Positions 50,770 to 60,990 of a stretch of 64,000 bases of DNA are shown here, one piece after another. A program made the translations under genes and the position numbers. Each line of letters starts with the position of its first letter. Positions within the stretch are counted from its first letter, which is position 1. This stretch comes from UBA5066 sp048500275 (lineage in GTDB: Bacteria > Acidobacteriota > Thermoanaerobaculia > UBA5066). Under the pieces are notes generated by a model. The model did not search any database. It saw only the letters and a program-made list of their open reading frames with translations, and was not told the origin of the DNA. Location of the stretch: NCBI GenBank assembly GCA_048500275.1, contig JASNYI010000001.1, positions 1,674,001-1,738,000 of the forward strand, written 5' to 3'.

Positions 50770-51174
50770 CTACTCGACCGGGATTTTCGTGTAGCGCTCC
50801 TTGCCGCGGCGCGCCTCGGCGGCGCGCTCGGCGAACGCGATCTCCTCGTCGAGGAAGTCGCGCAGCGCCCGGAGGAGCTCGATCCCGGAGGTCGCGGCGC
50901 GCGCGGCCGACTCCGCGTGCCCCCGGCTCGCCAGCCCCAGGGCGAACCGGTTCACGAGGTCCCCGAGCGGCTTCAGGAAGCAGCCGTCCTTCCCGCAGGG
51001 GATCCCGGCGCCGAACCCCGCGAACCCCGCCTCGCCGCGGCTCTCCGCCGGCCCTGCTCCCCGGCTCTCGCCGGCCCGGGAAGGGCCCTGGGCCGCCGGG
51101 TCGAACCCGGGACCGAAGTCGGCCTCGAGCCCGTCGCCGGCCTTCCGCGTCCTCCTCGTCCGCTTCTCAGCCAC
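50770..51174 (-). CDS. Small hypothetical protein coupled to the ArsA-type ATPase
   Basis: The product is 134 aa from a GTG at 51174, overlapping the preceding ArsA-type gene by 8 bases. The N-terminal half is disordered (Gly/Ala/Arg-rich). The middle has CGKDGC, a possible metal or thiol pair. The C-terminal ~65 residues form amphipathic helices (LGDLVNRFALGLASRGHAES, LLRALRDFLDEEIAFAERAAE). Unrecognised; the overlap suggests it is a partner of the ATPase. Confidence 0.6.
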   Translation of the reverse strand: MAEKRTRRTRKAGDGLEADFGPGFDPAAQGPSRAGESRGAGPAESRGEAGFAGFGAGIPCGKDGCFLKPLGDLVNRFALGLASRGHAESAARAATSGIELLRALRDFLDEEIAFAERAAEARRGKERYTKIPVE

Positions 51175-52372
51175 GCTCCGCCTCCTCCCGCGCCCGCTCG
51201 AAGCGGACCGTCAATCGTCCCGACTCGACCTTCGCCTTCGTCGGGACGTGGCCCGACAGCGTCCGCGGGATCGGGATGTGGTGCCGGAAGTTCCCGAGGG
51301 TGACGATGAGGTCGCCCGAGGCGACCGCGAGCTCGACGTCCTCGCGCTCGACGAAGGGGAGATCGAGAGTCAGGAGGTAGTGCCCCGTCTTCTTCTGGTA
51401 GCGGTAGGGAGCCGTCGTCCGGAACGAGGCCGCCGGGTCGACTCCCGAGAAGAGGCCGGCGCCGAGCTCGGCGAGGCCCGCGGCCCCGACGACCTGGTCG
51501 TCCTTCAGCGGGACCGTCCAGATCGGAACGGGGTCGAAGTAGCTCTTGGCCTCGGCGAGGAACTGCGCCTGGGTCCGGCGCCACTTGTCGAAGAACGCGT
51601 CCGCCAGCGAGCCCGGCAGGAGACGGTTCACGATGACGGCGTCGACGGTGAAGCCGTAGAGGCCGAAGTACATGAACGCCCGCTGGGTCTCCCGCATGAC
51701 GATCTTCTCGGCGTTCGTCACGAGGCGCACCGTGGTCGTCCTCGGGTCCTTCAGGAGGGCGTCGACGCCGTCCAGCTTCTCGGCGAGCGACTTCACGTTG
51801 TCGAAGTAGCGCTCCGTCGGGAGCGGCACGCTCGTCATCTTCTCGGCCACCGGGCGCGCGACCTTGAGGAACGACCGCTCGATCCGGAAGAGCTTCTTCA
51901 TGTACCAGTCGAGGGTCGGAGGGAGCGAGACGAACCGGAGCGACTCCCCCGTCGGCGCGCAGTCGAGGATCAGGACGTCGTACGCGTTCTCCTTCGCGTA
52001 GCGGTTGACGTAGAGGAGCGCGGAGACCTCTTCCATGCCCGGGAAGATGGCGAGCTCCTCCGCGAGGACCTCCTCCACCCCGGTCACCGCGAGGAGGGTC
52101 GAGATGTACCCGGAGATGTCCTGCCAGTGCCGCCCGATCTCCTCGGTCACGTCGACTTCCTGGATCCAGAGGTTCTCGGCGACCTCGACCGGAATCCCGC
52201 GCCTCTTGTCGGCGAGGCGCCCGTCGAGGTCGAAGGCGTCGGCGAGAGAGTGGGCCGCGTCCACCGACATGACGAGCGTCTTCAAGCCGCGGGCGGCGAG
52301 GGTCAGGCCCGTGGCGGCCGCGACGGTCGTCTTTCCGACCCCGCCCTTTCCGGTGTAGAGGAGGATCCTCAT
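51167..52372 (-). CDS. ArsA/Get3-family ATPase with HSP20-like C-terminal domain
   Basis: The product is 401 aa. The deviant Walker A is YTGKGGVGKTT at the N-terminus, with MSVDAAHSLADAF and the DCAPTGESLR switch. The C-terminal ~75 residues look like an HSP20/alpha-crystallin fold (LLTLDLPFVEREDVELAVASG, GRLTVRFERA). Such fusions are known among bacterial ArsA homologues; roles in tail-anchored protein handling or metalloid export are both possible. No arsenic genes are nearby. TAAGAT lies 15 bases upstream of the ATG. Confidence 0.87.
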   Translation of the reverse strand: MRILLYTGKGGVGKTTVAAATGLTLAARGLKTLVMSVDAAHSLADAFDLDGRLADKRRGIPVEVAENLWIQEVDVTEEIGRHWQDISGYISTLLAVTGVEEVLAEELAIFPGMEEVSALLYVNRYAKENAYDVLILDCAPTGESLRFVSLPPTLDWYMKKLFRIERSFLKVARPVAEKMTSVPLPTERYFDNVKSLAEKLDGVDALLKDPRTTTVRLVTNAEKIVMRETQRAFMYFGLYGFTVDAVIVNRLLPGSLADAFFDKWRRTQAQFLAEAKSYFDPVPIWTVPLKDDQVVGAAGLAELGAGLFSGVDPAASFRTTAPYRYQKKTGHYLLTLDLPFVEREDVELAVASGDLIVTLGNFRHHIPIPRTLSGHVPTKAKVESGRLTVRFERAREEAERG

Positions 52373-52409
52373 CGGTCGAGGGGCGCCATCTTAGCCCCGG
52401 CCGCGGGCC

Positions 52410-52826
52410 TCACCATCCGCGGAGACGGCCCCGGTCCTCCCGCTCCCGCCGGGAGAGCTTCCCGGCGCTGGCGTCGCGCCTCGGCGCGAGGAGCCGTTCC
52501 AGCCGGCGCGCCTCCAGCTGCTCGGGCGTCAGCTCCGGCGTCGTCTCCTCGTAGAGGGTCCTCGCCTCGGCCTTCGGGACGTGCTTCTCCGTGACGGTCC
52601 TGACGACGAGGGTCCGCCGCCGCCCCGGCACGGTGACCTGGAGCCGGTCGCCGGGCCTCACCGTCCGGTGCGGCTTCGCGGCGGAGCCGTTCAGGTCGAC
52701 CTTCCCCCCCTCGCACGCCTCCTTGGCCTGAGAGCGCGTCGGGTAGATGCAGGCGACGTCGAGGAAGACGTCGAGGCGGACGCCCGCGGCGCCCGCCTCG
52801 TCCTCGCGCTTCTTCTCGCGCGTCAT
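52410..52826 (-). CDS. S4-domain RNA-binding protein (Hsp15-like)
   Basis: The product is 138 aa. An S4 domain occupies residues 17-80: RLDVFLDVACIYPTRSQAKEACEGGKVDLNG, then RTVRPGDRLQVTVPGRRRTLVV. This matches Hsp15/HslR-type ribosome-associated proteins that act on stalled 50S subunits. The C-terminus is Arg/Glu-rich. It lies 19 bases after the DUF4845-like gene in the lepA-lepB run. Confidence 0.85.
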   Translation of the reverse strand: MTREKKREDEAGAAGVRLDVFLDVACIYPTRSQAKEACEGGKVDLNGSAAKPHRTVRPGDRLQVTVPGRRRTLVVRTVTEKHVPKAEARTLYEETTPELTPEQLEARRLERLLAPRRDASAGKLSRREREDRGRLRGW

Positions 52827-52845
52827 CCGCGCCGGCCCGACAGCC

Positions 52846-53232
52846 TCAGAAGACCGGCTTCTGGACCTGCCGGTCGAAGTTGTAGACGTAGTTGTAGCCG
52901 AGGACCTTCACGCTCTGCGTGTACTTCGCCTCGACGATCACGTCGGACCCGTGCTTGCGGACCTTGATCTCCTGGAGCGGGAGCGGCGTCCCCGCCTCCT
53001 GCGCGACGATGAAGATCTCGTACTGGATCTTGTCGAACGTCTTCACGCCGGCGAAGTTGGCCTGCTCGGTCATCGCGTCGAGGACCTTGTTCCCGGCGAT
53101 GTGGAGCGGCACGACCTTGAAGAGCGCGATCCCGACGAGGATGACGAGGGCGATCCCGACGATCGTCCCGAACGCCCCTTCCCCCCGGATCCGTTTTCCG
53201 TTGAGCATGTTCAGCCTCCTGTTCCCTTCCAC
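52846..53232 (-). CDS. DUF4845-like single-pass membrane protein
   Basis: The product is 128 aa. One hydrophobic segment (GTIVGIALVILVGIALFKVVPL, about 23-44) anchors a beta-rich domain (FDKIQYEIFIVAQEAGTPL, IKVRKHGSDVIVEAKYTQSVKVLGYNYVYNFDRQV). Position directly after lepB and the single-anchor layout match DUF4845 proteins, which often follow lepB. An internal ATG at codon 9 is an alternative start. Function unknown. Confidence 0.65.
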   Translation of the reverse strand: MEGNRRLNMLNGKRIRGEGAFGTIVGIALVILVGIALFKVVPLHIAGNKVLDAMTEQANFAGVKTFDKIQYEIFIVAQEAGTPLPLQEIKVRKHGSDVIVEAKYTQSVKVLGYNYVYNFDRQVQKPVF

Positions 53233-53241
53233 CCGGCGGGC

Positions 53242-53964
53242 TCAACGGACGACTCGGAAGGTCCGGTCCCAGCGGGTCCTCGACAAAAAGTGTATCGCGC
53301 CGTCGAGGAGGCGGCGCACCCCGGCGCTGCGGCCCCCGATCGGCTCCGGAGGCGGCCGTACGGACCAGTAGACGAAGAGGGCCCGGCCCCGGACGAGACG
53401 CCAGGGAACCGGCCCCCAGGCCCGGGAGTCCCTCGACTCGTCCCGGTTGTCGCCGAGGACGAAGAACGTCCCCTCCGGGAGCGTCAGGGCGGCCAGCTCG
53501 TCGCGGCCCCGGAGTGCGGCCGGCACCCCCTCCCCGGCGAGGACCGCCGGGTCGCGGTGGACGGCGTAGGGCTCGACCCGGGCCACCCCGTCGACGTGGA
53601 GCCTCTTCCTGCGGATCTCCACGGTCTCGCCCCCGAGGGCGACCGCCCTCTTGATGAAGTCGCGCTCCGGCGCCTCGGGCCCCTTGAAGACGACGACGTC
53701 CCCGCGGCGCAGCTCCCGGCGGGGGAGGAGGGGTCCCCAGGGGAGGCCTCGCGGCGCCCAGGCGAGCTTGTCGACGACGACGTGGTCGCCGACGAGGAGG
53801 CTCTCCTCCATGGACCCGCTCGGAATCTGGTAGGTCTCGAACAGGAACGCCTTCACGAAGAGGGCGAAGACGACGGCGACGAGAACGGCCTCCACGTACT
53901 CGCGCGGCGTGGTGCGGCGGCGCGGGACGAGGGGCGCCGGGCCGTCGCCGGCGGCAGAGGCCAC
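53242..53964 (-). CDS. lepB: Signal peptidase I
   Basis: The product is 240 aa from the GTG at 53964, 11 bases after the lepA stop with GAGGGCGAG upstream. Membrane anchor: VLVAVVFALFVKAFLF. Catalytic Ser51 is in IPSGSMEESLLVGD and the general-base Lys105 in RDFIKRAVALGGETVE; the C-terminal box is FFVLGDNRDESRDSRAWG. It removes signal peptides from secreted proteins. Longer in-frame starts would overlap lepA and encode unlike sequence. Confidence 0.92.
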   Translation of the reverse strand: MASAAGDGPAPLVPRRRTTPREYVEAVLVAVVFALFVKAFLFETYQIPSGSMEESLLVGDHVVVDKLAWAPRGLPWGPLLPRRELRRGDVVVFKGPEAPERDFIKRAVALGGETVEIRRKRLHVDGVARVEPYAVHRDPAVLAGEGVPAALRGRDELAALTLPEGTFFVLGDNRDESRDSRAWGPVPWRLVRGRALFVYWSVRPPPEPIGGRSAGVRRLLDGAIHFLSRTRWDRTFRVVR

Positions 53965-53975
53965 GGCGCTCGCCC

Positions 53976-55775
<1,800 letters not shown>

Positions 55776-55782
55776 AGGTGTC

Positions 55783-55813
55783 CGGACGGTCGCCGTCCGA
55801 ACCCTCTATTCTA
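55783..55813 (-). promoter_or_regulatory. lepA promoter candidate with leader hairpin
   Basis: TAGAAT (55813-55808, minus) is a good -10; no strong -35 is seen. The predicted ~30-base leader holds a 7-bp stem with 3-base loop (55783-55789 with 55793-55799), which ends 7 bases before the ATG and replaces any Shine-Dalgarno. Confidence 0.4.
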
Positions 55814-55851
55814 GAAGACTGACAGGGAAAGTGCTGGCCTGCTCCGGACCC

Positions 55852-55940
55852 GGGGGGTCCGGGGGGCGGCGACTCGCGTGGACAGGGCGACGCCAGGGAC
55901 GATCACGCCCCGTTCAGCCCGGGGGGGCCTGGGGGCGGCG
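55852..55940. repeat. G-run rich intergenic element
   Basis: GGGGGGTCCGGGGGGCG (from 55854) is shared with the leaders of both kinases (about 5235 and 8791). A further GGGGGGGCCTGGGGGCGG begins near 55918 inside the last codons of tsaD. Plus-strand G runs could form hairpins with nearby C runs or G-quadruplexes. Confidence 0.4.
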
Positions 55941-57068
55941 AACAGCGCCCCCCGGAGAGCCTCGTCGATCCTCGGCGGCGGGCGCCGGAGGCTTCCACGG
56001 CAGGCCCTCGAGCGGCCAGCGCGACCGGGCCGGCGCCGCGAGCCCCTCGTGCGGCGCGCCGGCCCGGTGGCGGAGAAGCCCCGCGAAGGCGACCATCGCC
56101 GCGTTGTCCGAGGTGAGGGCGCGCGGGGCGAGGAGGACCTCGACGCCGCGCCGCGAACCCCAGGCCGTCAGGCGCTCGCGGAGGAGCGAGTTCGCCGCGA
56201 CCCCGCCCGAGACGGTCAGGAGGGGGAACGGGGCCGCCCCGCGGAGGCGCTCCAGCCGGTCCTCGACCTGCGCCACGACCGCCTCCTGGAACGCGGCGAG
56301 GAGGTCCCGGAGGGCGGGCGGGGCCTCCTCCTCGGGGAGGGCCGGCCCCCGAAGGGCGACCCCCGTGTTCGGCGAGAAGCCGAGCGCGGCGAGGCGGTCG
56401 CGCACGGCGGTCTTAAGGCCCGAGAACGAGAGGTCGAGCGAGCCCCCCTTGAAGCGCGCCACGGCGAACGGCTCGGCGACCCGGCCGGACCGTGCGAGGC
56501 GGTCGACGACCGGGCCGCCCGGGTAGCCGAGACCCGCCATCTTCGCGACCTTGTCGTAGGCCTCTCCGGCCGCGTCGTCCCGGGTCCGCGCGAGGACCGA
56601 GATCCCCTCCGGGCCGAACGAGAAGACGTGGGAGTGGCCTCCCGAGACGACGAGCGCCGCGAACCGCGGGGGAACCGCGCGCGCCGGGGCGCCGGAAAGG
56701 TCGAGGAAGGGGGAGAGGGCGTGCCCCTCGATGTGGTGCCCCGGGACGAACGGGACGCCGAGGCCCACGGCGAGGCCCCGCCCCTCGGCGAGGCCGACGA
56801 GGAGGGCGCCGACGAGCCCCGGGCCGGCCGTCGCGACGACGAGGCCGACGTCCTCGAGGCGGGCGCCGGCGCGTTCGAGCGCCTCGTCGAGGAGGGGCGG
56901 CAGGTTCGTCAGGTGGGCCCGGGCCGCGATCTCGGGGACGACCCCGCCGTAGCGCCGGTGCATGTCGACCTGGGAGGAGACGACGGAGGCGGCGATCCCC
57001 CCGTCCTCCCGGAGGAGGGCGACGGAGGTCTCGTCGCAGGAGGTCTCGAGGCCGAGGACGAGGCTCAC
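55914..57068 (-). CDS. tsaD: tRNA N6-adenosine threonylcarbamoyltransferase TsaD
   Basis: The product is 384 aa. Motifs: LGLETSCDETSVAL, the metal-binding HIEGH (HxxxH), ALVVSGGHSHVF, DDAAGEAYDKVAKMAGLGYPGGP and LTVSGGVAANSLLRERL with SDNAAM. It performs the final step of t6A formation on tRNAs decoding ANN codons. The GTG start at 57068 overlaps the mtnA stop (GTGA). The C-terminal ~45 residues are a low-complexity extension encoded in part by a G-rich repeat. Confidence 0.95.
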   Translation of the reverse strand: MSLVLGLETSCDETSVALLREDGGIAASVVSSQVDMHRRYGGVVPEIAARAHLTNLPPLLDEALERAGARLEDVGLVVATAGPGLVGALLVGLAEGRGLAVGLGVPFVPGHHIEGHALSPFLDLSGAPARAVPPRFAALVVSGGHSHVFSFGPEGISVLARTRDDAAGEAYDKVAKMAGLGYPGGPVVDRLARSGRVAEPFAVARFKGGSLDLSFSGLKTAVRDRLAALGFSPNTGVALRGPALPEEEAPPALRDLLAAFQEAVVAQVEDRLERLRGAAPFPLLTVSGGVAANSLLRERLTAWGSRRGVEVLLAPRALTSDNAAMVAFAGLLRHRAGAPHEGLAAPARSRWPLEGLPWKPPAPAAEDRRGSPGGAVRRPQAPPG

Positions 57069-58165
57069 GGGAGACGGAGGAGGCGCGTCAGCCCCTCGGA
57101 ATGCGGCGGGGTCGAGACGCCGGCCTCCGTGACGATCGCGTCGACGAGCTCCGCGGGGGTGACGTCGAAGGCCGGGTAGAGGGCCGGGACCCCGGCCGGG
57201 GAGAGAGAGAACGGCTCCCGGCCCGTCGGGTCGAGGAGGAGGACCTCCTCCCCGTCCCGCCACTCGATCGGGATCTGGCGGCCGGTGGGGCACGCCGCGT
57301 CGAGCGTCGTCCGGGGCGCGGCGACGACGAACGGCACCCCGTGGGCGCGACAGGCCAGTGCGACACCGTAGGTTCCGACCTTGTTCGCGACGTCCCCGTT
57401 CGCGGCGATCCGGTCGGCCCCGACGATCGCCGCCGAGACGCGCCCGGAGGCGATGAGGGTGGCGGCGGCCACGTCGGGGAGGATCGTCACGTCGATCCCG
57501 TCCTTCGCGAGCTCGTAGGCGGTCAGCCGGGCCCCCTGCCAGAACGGGCGGGTCTCGTCGGCGAAGACCGCGACGGGGCGCCGCGCCGCGAGGGCGCGAA
57601 CGACGCCGAGCGCCGTGCCGACGCCCGCCGTCGCGAGGGCCCCCGCGTTGCAGTGGGTCAGGAGGCCGAGCGGGGCGGCCGGGTCGCCGCCGAGGACGGC
57701 CGAGACCCAGTCGGCGCCGTGCCGGGCGATCGCCGCGCACGCGGCCCGGTCCTCGTCCTGGAGCCGGGCCGCCTCGGCGAAGAGGAGCGCGGCCCGCGCG
57801 GCGGGGGGCTCGGACGCGGACGCCCGCCAGGCGTCCCGCATCCGCGCGACGGCGGCCGCGAGGTTGACGGCCGTCGGGCGGGCCGAGGAGAGGAGGGTCG
57901 CCGCCTCCTCCCAGGCCTCGTCGTGACCGTGGTCCTCCTCCCGGGCGAGCTTCGCCGCCTCGACCGCGAGGCCCCACGCCGCCGCGACGCCGATGAGCGG
58001 AGCTCCGCGGACGGCGAGGCTCCGGATCGCCCCGGCGGCCCCGGCGGCCGTGGCGACGTCGACCCAGACCTCCTCGCCGGGGAGGCGGCGCTGGTCGAGG
58101 AGACGGAGACGGCCGGGCGCGGTGTCGATGGGGACGACGCGCGTCGAGGGCTGCGGGCTCTTCAC
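57065..58165 (-). CDS. mtnA: S-methyl-5-thioribose-1-phosphate isomerase
   Basis: The product is 366 aa, typical for the family. Motifs: SLAVRGAPLIGVAAAWG, LLTHCNAGALATAGVGTALG (catalytic Cys), VFADETRPFWQGARLTAYEL and IVGADRIAANGDVANKVGTY (catalytic Asp). It acts in methionine salvage; other salvage genes are not in the window. The GTG start at 58165 has TATAGT 6 bases upstream. It is coupled to tsaD. Confidence 0.95.
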   Translation of the reverse strand: MKSPQPSTRVVPIDTAPGRLRLLDQRRLPGEEVWVDVATAAGAAGAIRSLAVRGAPLIGVAAAWGLAVEAAKLAREEDHGHDEAWEEAATLLSSARPTAVNLAAAVARMRDAWRASASEPPAARAALLFAEAARLQDEDRAACAAIARHGADWVSAVLGGDPAAPLGLLTHCNAGALATAGVGTALGVVRALAARRPVAVFADETRPFWQGARLTAYELAKDGIDVTILPDVAAATLIASGRVSAAIVGADRIAANGDVANKVGTYGVALACRAHGVPFVVAAPRTTLDAACPTGRQIPIEWRDGEEVLLLDPTGREPFSLSPAGVPALYPAFDVTPAELVDAIVTEAGVSTPPHSEGLTRLLRLP

Positions 58166-58171
58166 GCGCGG

Positions 58172-58181
58172 ACTATAGAAT
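58172..58181. promoter_or_regulatory. Overlapping divergent -10 elements for mtnA and pgk
   Basis: TATAGAAT on the plus strand (58174-58181) can serve pgk, with a ~65-base leader. TATAGT on the minus strand (58177-58172) ends 6 bases before the mtnA GTG. The two hexamers share bases, so RNA polymerase binding for one direction should exclude the other. Confidence 0.45.
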
Positions 58182-58251
58182 CGATCCTCGCCGCTGAGTT
58201 GCCGGTCCGTCCCGGTTTCCCCACCACACGACGGACCCGAGGAGTCTTCCG

Positions 58252-59442
58252 ATGGCCGTTCTCCCCCGCAGCATCCGAGACCTCGCGCTCTCCTCTCGCC
58301 GCGTCTTCCTGCGCGTCGACTTCAACGTCCCGATCAAGGACGGCGTCGTGAAGGACGACACGAGGATCACGGAGGCCCTTCCGACGATCCGCCTCGCCCG
58401 CGAGAAAGGGGCGCGCCTCGTCCTCGCCTCGCACCTCGGCAAGGCGAAGGGGGCGCCCGACCCGAAGTACTCGCTCGCCCCCGTGGCGAAGAAGCTCGAG
58501 GCGCTCCTCGGCGCGCCCGTCGCCTTCGCCTCCGACTGCGTCGGGGCGACCGCCGAGGCGGCCGTGGCGGCGCTCGCCGACGGCGGCGTCCTCGTCCTCG
58601 AGAACACCCGCTTCCACGCGGGCGAGGAGGGAAACGACGCCGCCTTCGCGAAGAGCCTGGCCGCCCTCGCCGAGGTCTACGTCAACGACGCGTTCGGCAC
58701 GGCGCACCGCGCCCACGCCTCGACGGCCGGCATGGCGGTCCACTTCGCCCCCGAGGCGCGCGGCGTCGGCCTCCTCATGGAGAAGGAGCTGACCGCCCTC
58801 GGGAAGGTCGTGGACGACATCGACCGCCCCTTCGTCGGGATCCTCGGCGGCGCCAAGATCCTCGGGAAGATCGCCGCCCTCGAGGCCCTCGTCGAGAGGG
58901 CCGACACGCTCCTCGTCGGCGGCGGTATGGCGAACCACTTCGTCGTCGCCCTCGGCCTCGGCATCGGCAAGTCTCTCCTCGAGCCCGAGGGGGTGCCGAT
59001 CGCGCGGAAAGTGATCGACCGCTGCAAGGAGCGGGGCGTGAACCTCGTCCTCCCCTCCGACTTCCTCGTCGCCCCCTCGCTCGAGGCGGCGGGCCAGGCG
59101 AAGGCCGTCGCGATGAACGCCATCCCCGAAGGCCAGGCGGCCCTCGACATCGGACCGAAGACGCTCGAGATGTTCGCGCGGATGACGAAGGACGCGAAGA
59201 CGATCTTCTGGAACGGCCCCATGGGGGTCTTCGAGACGAAGCCGTTCGACGCCGGCACGCGCGGCGTCGCGCAGCTGATGGCCGACTCCGGCGCCTTCAC
59301 CGTCGTCGGCGGCGGCGAGAGCGTCGAGGCGGTCAACGAGGCGGGCCTCGGGCCGAAGATCTCCCACGTCTCCACCGGCGGCGGCGCCTCCCTCGACCTC
59401 GTCAGCGGCAAGAAGCTGCCGGGCGTCGAGGCGCTTCTCTAG
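58252..59442 (+). CDS. pgk: Phosphoglycerate kinase
   Basis: The product is 396 aa. Motifs: RVFLRVDFNVPIKDG, RLVLASHLGKAKG, LLENTRFHAGEE in the form VLENTRFHAGEEGND, VNDAFGTAHRAHAST, FVGILGGAKILGKI, WNGPMGVFE and VVGGGESVEAV. It is a glycolytic enzyme transferring phosphate between 1,3-bisphosphoglycerate and ADP. GAGGAG precedes the ATG. It is the first gene of pgk-tpiA-secG. Confidence 0.97.
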   Translation: MAVLPRSIRDLALSSRRVFLRVDFNVPIKDGVVKDDTRITEALPTIRLAREKGARLVLASHLGKAKGAPDPKYSLAPVAKKLEALLGAPVAFASDCVGATAEAAVAALADGGVLVLENTRFHAGEEGNDAAFAKSLAALAEVYVNDAFGTAHRAHASTAGMAVHFAPEARGVGLLMEKELTALGKVVDDIDRPFVGILGGAKILGKIAALEALVERADTLLVGGGMANHFVVALGLGIGKSLLEPEGVPIARKVIDRCKERGVNLVLPSDFLVAPSLEAAGQAKAVAMNAIPEGQAALDIGPKTLEMFARMTKDAKTIFWNGPMGVFETKPFDAGTRGVAQLMADSGAFTVVGGGESVEAVNEAGLGPKISHVSTGGGASLDLVSGKKLPGVEALL

Positions 59443-59472
59443 CCCGTCCTCTCCCGACCACCGAACCGCTTC

Positions 59473-59494
59473 GGGGCCGGCTCGCGCCGGCCCC
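59473..59494 (+). terminator. Hairpin between pgk and tpiA
   Basis: A perfect 9-bp GC stem (59473-59481 with 59486-59494) and 4-base loop lies in the 70-base gap. It is probably an attenuator or mRNA-stabilising element because tpiA has its own GGAGG site shortly after. Confidence 0.4.
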
Positions 59495-59512
59495 GCCTTC
59501 ACCGGAGGCCCC

Positions 59513-60280
59513 ATGCACCCCTCGCGCACGCCGCTCGTCATCGCGAACTGGAAGATGAACAAGACGCCTTCGGAGGCCGCTCTCTTCTGCGACGACTTTC
59601 TCTCGCGGCTCCCGGCGCTCCCGGAGTCCGTAGACCTCGCGATCGCCCCCGCCTTCCCGGCGCTGGAACGGGTCGGCCGGCACCTCCTCCCGACGCGGGT
59701 GAAGCTCGCGGCCCAGGACGTCCACGTCGAGCCGAAGGGGGCCCACACGGGCGAGGTCTCCGTCGCGATGCTCGCCGACGTCGGCGTGGCGATGGTCCTC
59801 GTCGGGCACAGCGAGCGCCGGCGCGACCGGAAGGAGACCGACGCCGACTTCTCCCGGAAGATGAAGCGGCTCGCCGACGCCTCCCTCGCGCCCGTCTACT
59901 GCGTCGGAGAAACGCTCGAGGAGCGGGACGGGGGCCGGACCGAGGCCGTCCTCGCCGTCCAGATGGGGGCGCTCGACGTCTTCGGCGACAGCCTCCCGCC
60001 CGGCTTCGTCCTGGCCTACGAGCCCGTCTGGGCGATCGGGACGGGCCGCGCCGCGACTCCCGAGATGGCCGACGACGCGCACGCGTTCCTTCGCGCCCGG
60101 CTCGCCGACCGCTTCGGAGCCGACGCGGCCGGCGCCGTCCGGATCCTCTACGGCGGCTCGGTCACCCCGGCCAACGGGAAGGAGCTCTTCTGCCGGCCCC
60201 AGATCGACGGCGGGCTCGTCGGCGGCGCCTCCCTCGTCCCGGCCGACTTCGCCGCCCTCGCCCTGGCCGCCGGCGGCTGA
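59513..60280 (+). CDS. tpiA: Triosephosphate isomerase
   Basis: The product is 255 aa. Motifs: VIANWKMNKTPSEA (Asn and Lys), VLVGHSERRRDRKE (catalytic His), AYEPVWAIGTGRAA (catalytic Glu) and ILYGGSVTPANGKEL. It interconverts DHAP and G3P. GGAGG lies 5 bases before the ATG. The SecG gene follows on the same strand. Confidence 0.97.
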   Translation: MHPSRTPLVIANWKMNKTPSEAALFCDDFLSRLPALPESVDLAIAPAFPALERVGRHLLPTRVKLAAQDVHVEPKGAHTGEVSVAMLADVGVAMVLVGHSERRRDRKETDADFSRKMKRLADASLAPVYCVGETLEERDGGRTEAVLAVQMGALDVFGDSLPPGFVLAYEPVWAIGTGRAATPEMADDAHAFLRARLADRFGADAAGAVRILYGGSVTPANGKELFCRPQIDGGLVGGASLVPADFAALALAAGG

Positions 60281-60367
60281 GCCCCGCGGGCATTTTGGCC
60301 TTTGCGGGCCGGTGGGGTATCCTCACCGGCCCGTTTCGCCTCCGGGCGGCGGGCCGGAGACTCGCGC

Positions 60368-60769
60368 ATGATTTACGTCCTCGTCCCGATCTACATCGTC
60401 GTCTGCGTCTTCCTCATCCTCGTCGTCCTTCTCCAGCAGGGGAAGGGCGCCGACGTGGCGAGCGCCTTCGGCGCCTCCTCGTCGCAGACGACCTTCGGCG
60501 CTCGCGGCGCGACGTCCGTCCTGGAGAAGGTGACGACGTGGTCGTTCGTCGCGTTCTCCGTCCTGGCTGTGGCGATCTCGCTCATCCAGGCCCGGCCGAA
60601 GTCGTCGGTCATCAAGCAGCTCGGCGAACAGCCTCCCGCCAGCACGGCGCCGGCCTCGCCGGCCGCCCCGGCCCCGGCGAACGCGGCCCCGGTCGCGCCC
60701 GCCGAGCCCGCTGCCGCGGCACCCGTCGAGCCCGCCCCGGCCTCGCCGACCGCCCCGGAACAGAAGTAG
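60368..60769 (+). CDS. secG: Protein translocase subunit SecG
   Basis: The product is 133 aa. Two membrane helices (YVLVPIYIVVCVFLILVVLL and WSFVAFSVLAVAISLI) flank the SecG motif LLQQGKGADVASAFGASSSQTTFGARGATSVLEKVTTW. The Ala/Pro-rich C-terminal tail (~50 residues) is longer than usual. It is part of SecYEG. The tpiA-secG-tRNA-Leu order is common in bacteria. Confidence 0.93.
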   Translation: MIYVLVPIYIVVCVFLILVVLLQQGKGADVASAFGASSSQTTFGARGATSVLEKVTTWSFVAFSVLAVAISLIQARPKSSVIKQLGEQPPASTAPASPAAPAPANAAPVAPAEPAAAAPVEPAPASPTAPEQK

Positions 60770-60840
60770 TTTCGGCCCGGGACGCGCCGAGGCTTGATTC
60801 CCCGCCGCGGATCGGTATCATCTCCCTCCCTCACCACCGT

Positions 60841-60925
<85 letters not shown>

Positions 60926-60940
60926 CTCATCCGGAACGCG

Positions 60941-60964
60941 AAGGCCCGCCGAAAGGCGGGCCTT
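60941..60964 (+). terminator. Intrinsic terminator after tRNA-Leu
   Basis: A perfect 10-bp stem with GAAA tetraloop (AAGGCCCGCC and GGCGGGCCTT) starts 15 bases after the tRNA. It has only a short T-containing tail. It could also serve the convergent DUF4870 gene. Confidence 0.7.
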
Positions 60965-60990
60965 CGATCTTCCCGGGGGCCCCTCTTCCG

